DNA of 64,000 nt, taken from NCBI GenBank assembly GCA_050692555.1, contig JBOGVS010000007.1, positions 21,310-85,309 of the forward strand. The letters are read 5' to 3'. Each line of letters begins with the position of its first letter. Within the stretch, counting starts at the first letter, position 1. Under the pieces are notes generated by a model. That model worked only from the letters and a program-made list of their open reading frames with translations, had not been told where the DNA came from and did no database searches. A program made the position numbers and the translations under genes. The DNA comes from DAITPV01 sp050692555 (GTDB lineage Bacteria > Actinomycetota > UBA4738 > CALAEC01). Below are positions 62,971 through 64,000 of the stretch, one piece after another.

Positions 62971-63441
62971 TCACACCTCCAGCAGCCGGCGAAGGCGCCG
63001 ACGGCCCTGACTGAGGTGAACCCGGACTGTGGCCGCGCTGGAGCCCACGATCTCGGCAACTTCCCGTGTGGAGTACCCGGCGTAGTAGTGCAGGATGAGC
63101 GTGGCTCGCTGCCTGGGCGAGAGCCTGGCCAGCGCCGCAATCAGGTCATGTGGCGGCTCCGGCATATCGTATCCGGGATCCTCCCCTAGCGATTGATCCC
63201 GGCGCCTGGCTTTCAGGTCGCCGGCCGCAATACGGAAGGCGGCCCGCCACACCCATCGCTGAGGCGACCGCAGGTCGTCGCCCCTAGCCAGCGCCTGGGC
63301 GAAGGCCTCCGCCATCGAATCCCCCGCCACCTCCTGGTCTCCTGTGTATGCAATCAACGCTCGTAAGATGCGCTTGGCCTCCGTCTCAAAGACGCGCTCC
63401 AGAGCGGACCCAGCTCGCGAGGTCACGCTCGCATTCTGCAT
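62971..63441 (-). CDS. ECF-subfamily RNA polymerase sigma factor
   Basis: 156 residues. Region 2 (ILRALIAYTGDQEVAGDSMAEAFAQALAR) and region 4 (LARLSPRQRATLILHYYAGYSTREVAEIVGSSAATVRVHLSQGRRRLRRLL, of which ALARLSPRQRA and EIVGSSAATVRVHL are core) are present, with no other domains. ATG 63441 follows AGGAGG with no spacer bases, unusually close; no better start is visible. Its stop abuts the start of the candidate membrane regulator, so the pair is co-transcribed. A TATATA stretch just upstream could be part of its promoter. Confidence 0.88.
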   Translation of the reverse strand: MQNASVTSRAGSALERVFETEAKRILRALIAYTGDQEVAGDSMAEAFAQALARGDDLRSPQRWVWRAAFRIAAGDLKARRRDQSLGEDPGYDMPEPPHDLIAALARLSPRQRATLILHYYAGYSTREVAEIVGSSAATVRVHLSQGRRRLRRLLEV

Positions 63442-63986
63442 CCTCCTTATATAGGGCGAGTGGGACACCGAACTGTGTAGGGCTTTCCAGAGATTCTCGG
63501 CAGGATCTCCGAAAAGGCGGACCTGATAGGACCGGCGGGACACCAACGGCTGATTGGCCGTCTGCTCATCAAACGGACAAATCAGTCTGGACAACTTTGG
63601 GGTCCCTAGCTGAGCTGGCTGACCAAGCATAGCGCGACCCTGGACCATGGGATTAAGTTCCAGCCGCCCCCGTGACGACCTCAACTACGTCCCCGGCTTC
63701 CGCATTACTCTCAAGCTCGGGGCTACCCCACAGTCAACTCTTCACCCACAGTCAACTCTTCACCCTGCGCCCTGTACCCGACGCCGATTCGGATCCAGAC
63801 GCTCGGATAGAAACTACCAGTCGAGGCAAAGTGAGCCCACCGATACCGGACATCGTGGGCTGCAGTGATTGTGCTTAGAGTCCACGGACGTGGTGTACGA
63901 AGGGGCAGGCTGAGGGTCCTTGAAGTAGACGACCACCGCTTCATCCTCAACGAGACCGAAGCAACGGACTCGAGAGGAGGAAGACG
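63442..63986. other. Gene-free stretch with an 18-base tandem duplication
   Basis: 545 bases without a supported gene. CACAGTCAACTCTTCACC is repeated in tandem at 63729-63764. Frames here are short and have no family features. It would hold the promoter of the ECF operon on the left and that of a gene starting near the window edge on the right. Confidence 0.5.
63729..63764. repeat. Two tandem copies of an 18-base unit
   Basis: CACAGTCAACTCTTCACC twice with no gap. The length is a multiple of three, but no real gene appears to use it. Probably a recent slippage event. Confidence 0.8.
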
Positions 63987-64000
63987 GTGGTCGAACCGAC
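63987..64000 (+). CDS. Possible start of a gene that runs off the window
   Basis: AGGAGG (63975-63980) lies 6 bases before GTG 63987, the same spacing as other confident starts here. Only five codons (VVEP and part of the next) are visible. Product unknown; called only from the ribosome site. Confidence 0.3.

Noticed and set aside
63723..63950. Minus-strand frame ending in a repeated EELTVG peptide
   Set aside because: The peptide only reflects the 18-base tandem repeat; no other protein-like features or ribosome site.
58437..64000. Prophage or genomic island boundaries
   Set aside because: No integrase, attachment repeat or phage gene; only one insertion sequence and a composition change are visible.

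Overview
The window is 64 kb of GC-rich DNA from an actinomycete-like bacterium. The placement rests on several things seen here: a DUF5318 protein, an HspR-controlled dnaK-grpE-dnaJ-hspR-clpB operon, the rpsF-ssb-rpsR-rplI-dnaB order with an intein in DnaB, a PurS/PurQ/PurL split amidotransferase, an EtfD-type membrane oxidoreductase, and heavy GTG use with 4-base ATGA/GTGA/CTGA gene overlaps. I cannot place it to genus; the mix of families suggests a deep or uncultured actinobacterial lineage. MenC, EtfD and a Rieske protein fit a menaquinone-based aerobic chain.

Layout. 1-2040: end of a BtuF-like binding protein, a small SH3-like protein, menC and a lone Lrp/AsnC ligand-binding domain. 2095-14440: one long minus-strand purine operon, purA-purD-purE-purB-purC-purS-purQ-purL-purF-purM, ending in a GAF sensor kinase; nearly every junction is an overlap. 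14463-18845: a hairpin, dodecin, an IolC-type aldolase-like protein, a paired tandem-domain/zinc-ribbon module, and a metallo-beta-lactamase-fold hydrolase. 18902-22107: an MFS exporter, a lipoprotein, LemA and its membrane partner. 22135-28762: the HspR heat-shock operon with a HAIR-like operator on its promoter. 28885-33156: EtfD, dCTP deaminase, tRNA-Gly(CCC), an acidic secreted protein and endonuclease III. 33153-37509: dnaB (423-residue intein), rplI, rpsR, ssb, rpsF.

37628-48955: hydrolase, panB, secreted and lipoproteins, an aldehyde dehydrogenase with a TetR-type operator, a deacetylase, a frameshifted secreted protein, DUF779, DUF2207 and two polyprenyl-sugar-type membrane glycosyltransferases. 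49006-58436: PilT, a NarL-type regulator, a class A PBP, an orphan pair of membrane proteins that look like degenerate complex I/hydrogenase membrane subunits, DUF5318, a soluble HtrA protease, and an EamA transporter. 58437-64000 is accessory-like: less GC-rich, with a complete ISL3-family insertion sequence (8-base target duplication), a stand-alone Clp N-domain protein, a Rieske protein, and an ECF sigma factor with a membrane partner carrying a Rieske-like fold.

The most striking cross-cutting feature is start codon use. Four conserved genes (purC, grpE, rpsR, rpsF) can only be read at full length from CTG, two as CTGA overlaps and two behind strong AGGAGG sites. No CRISPR array, rRNA or phage structural region was seen.
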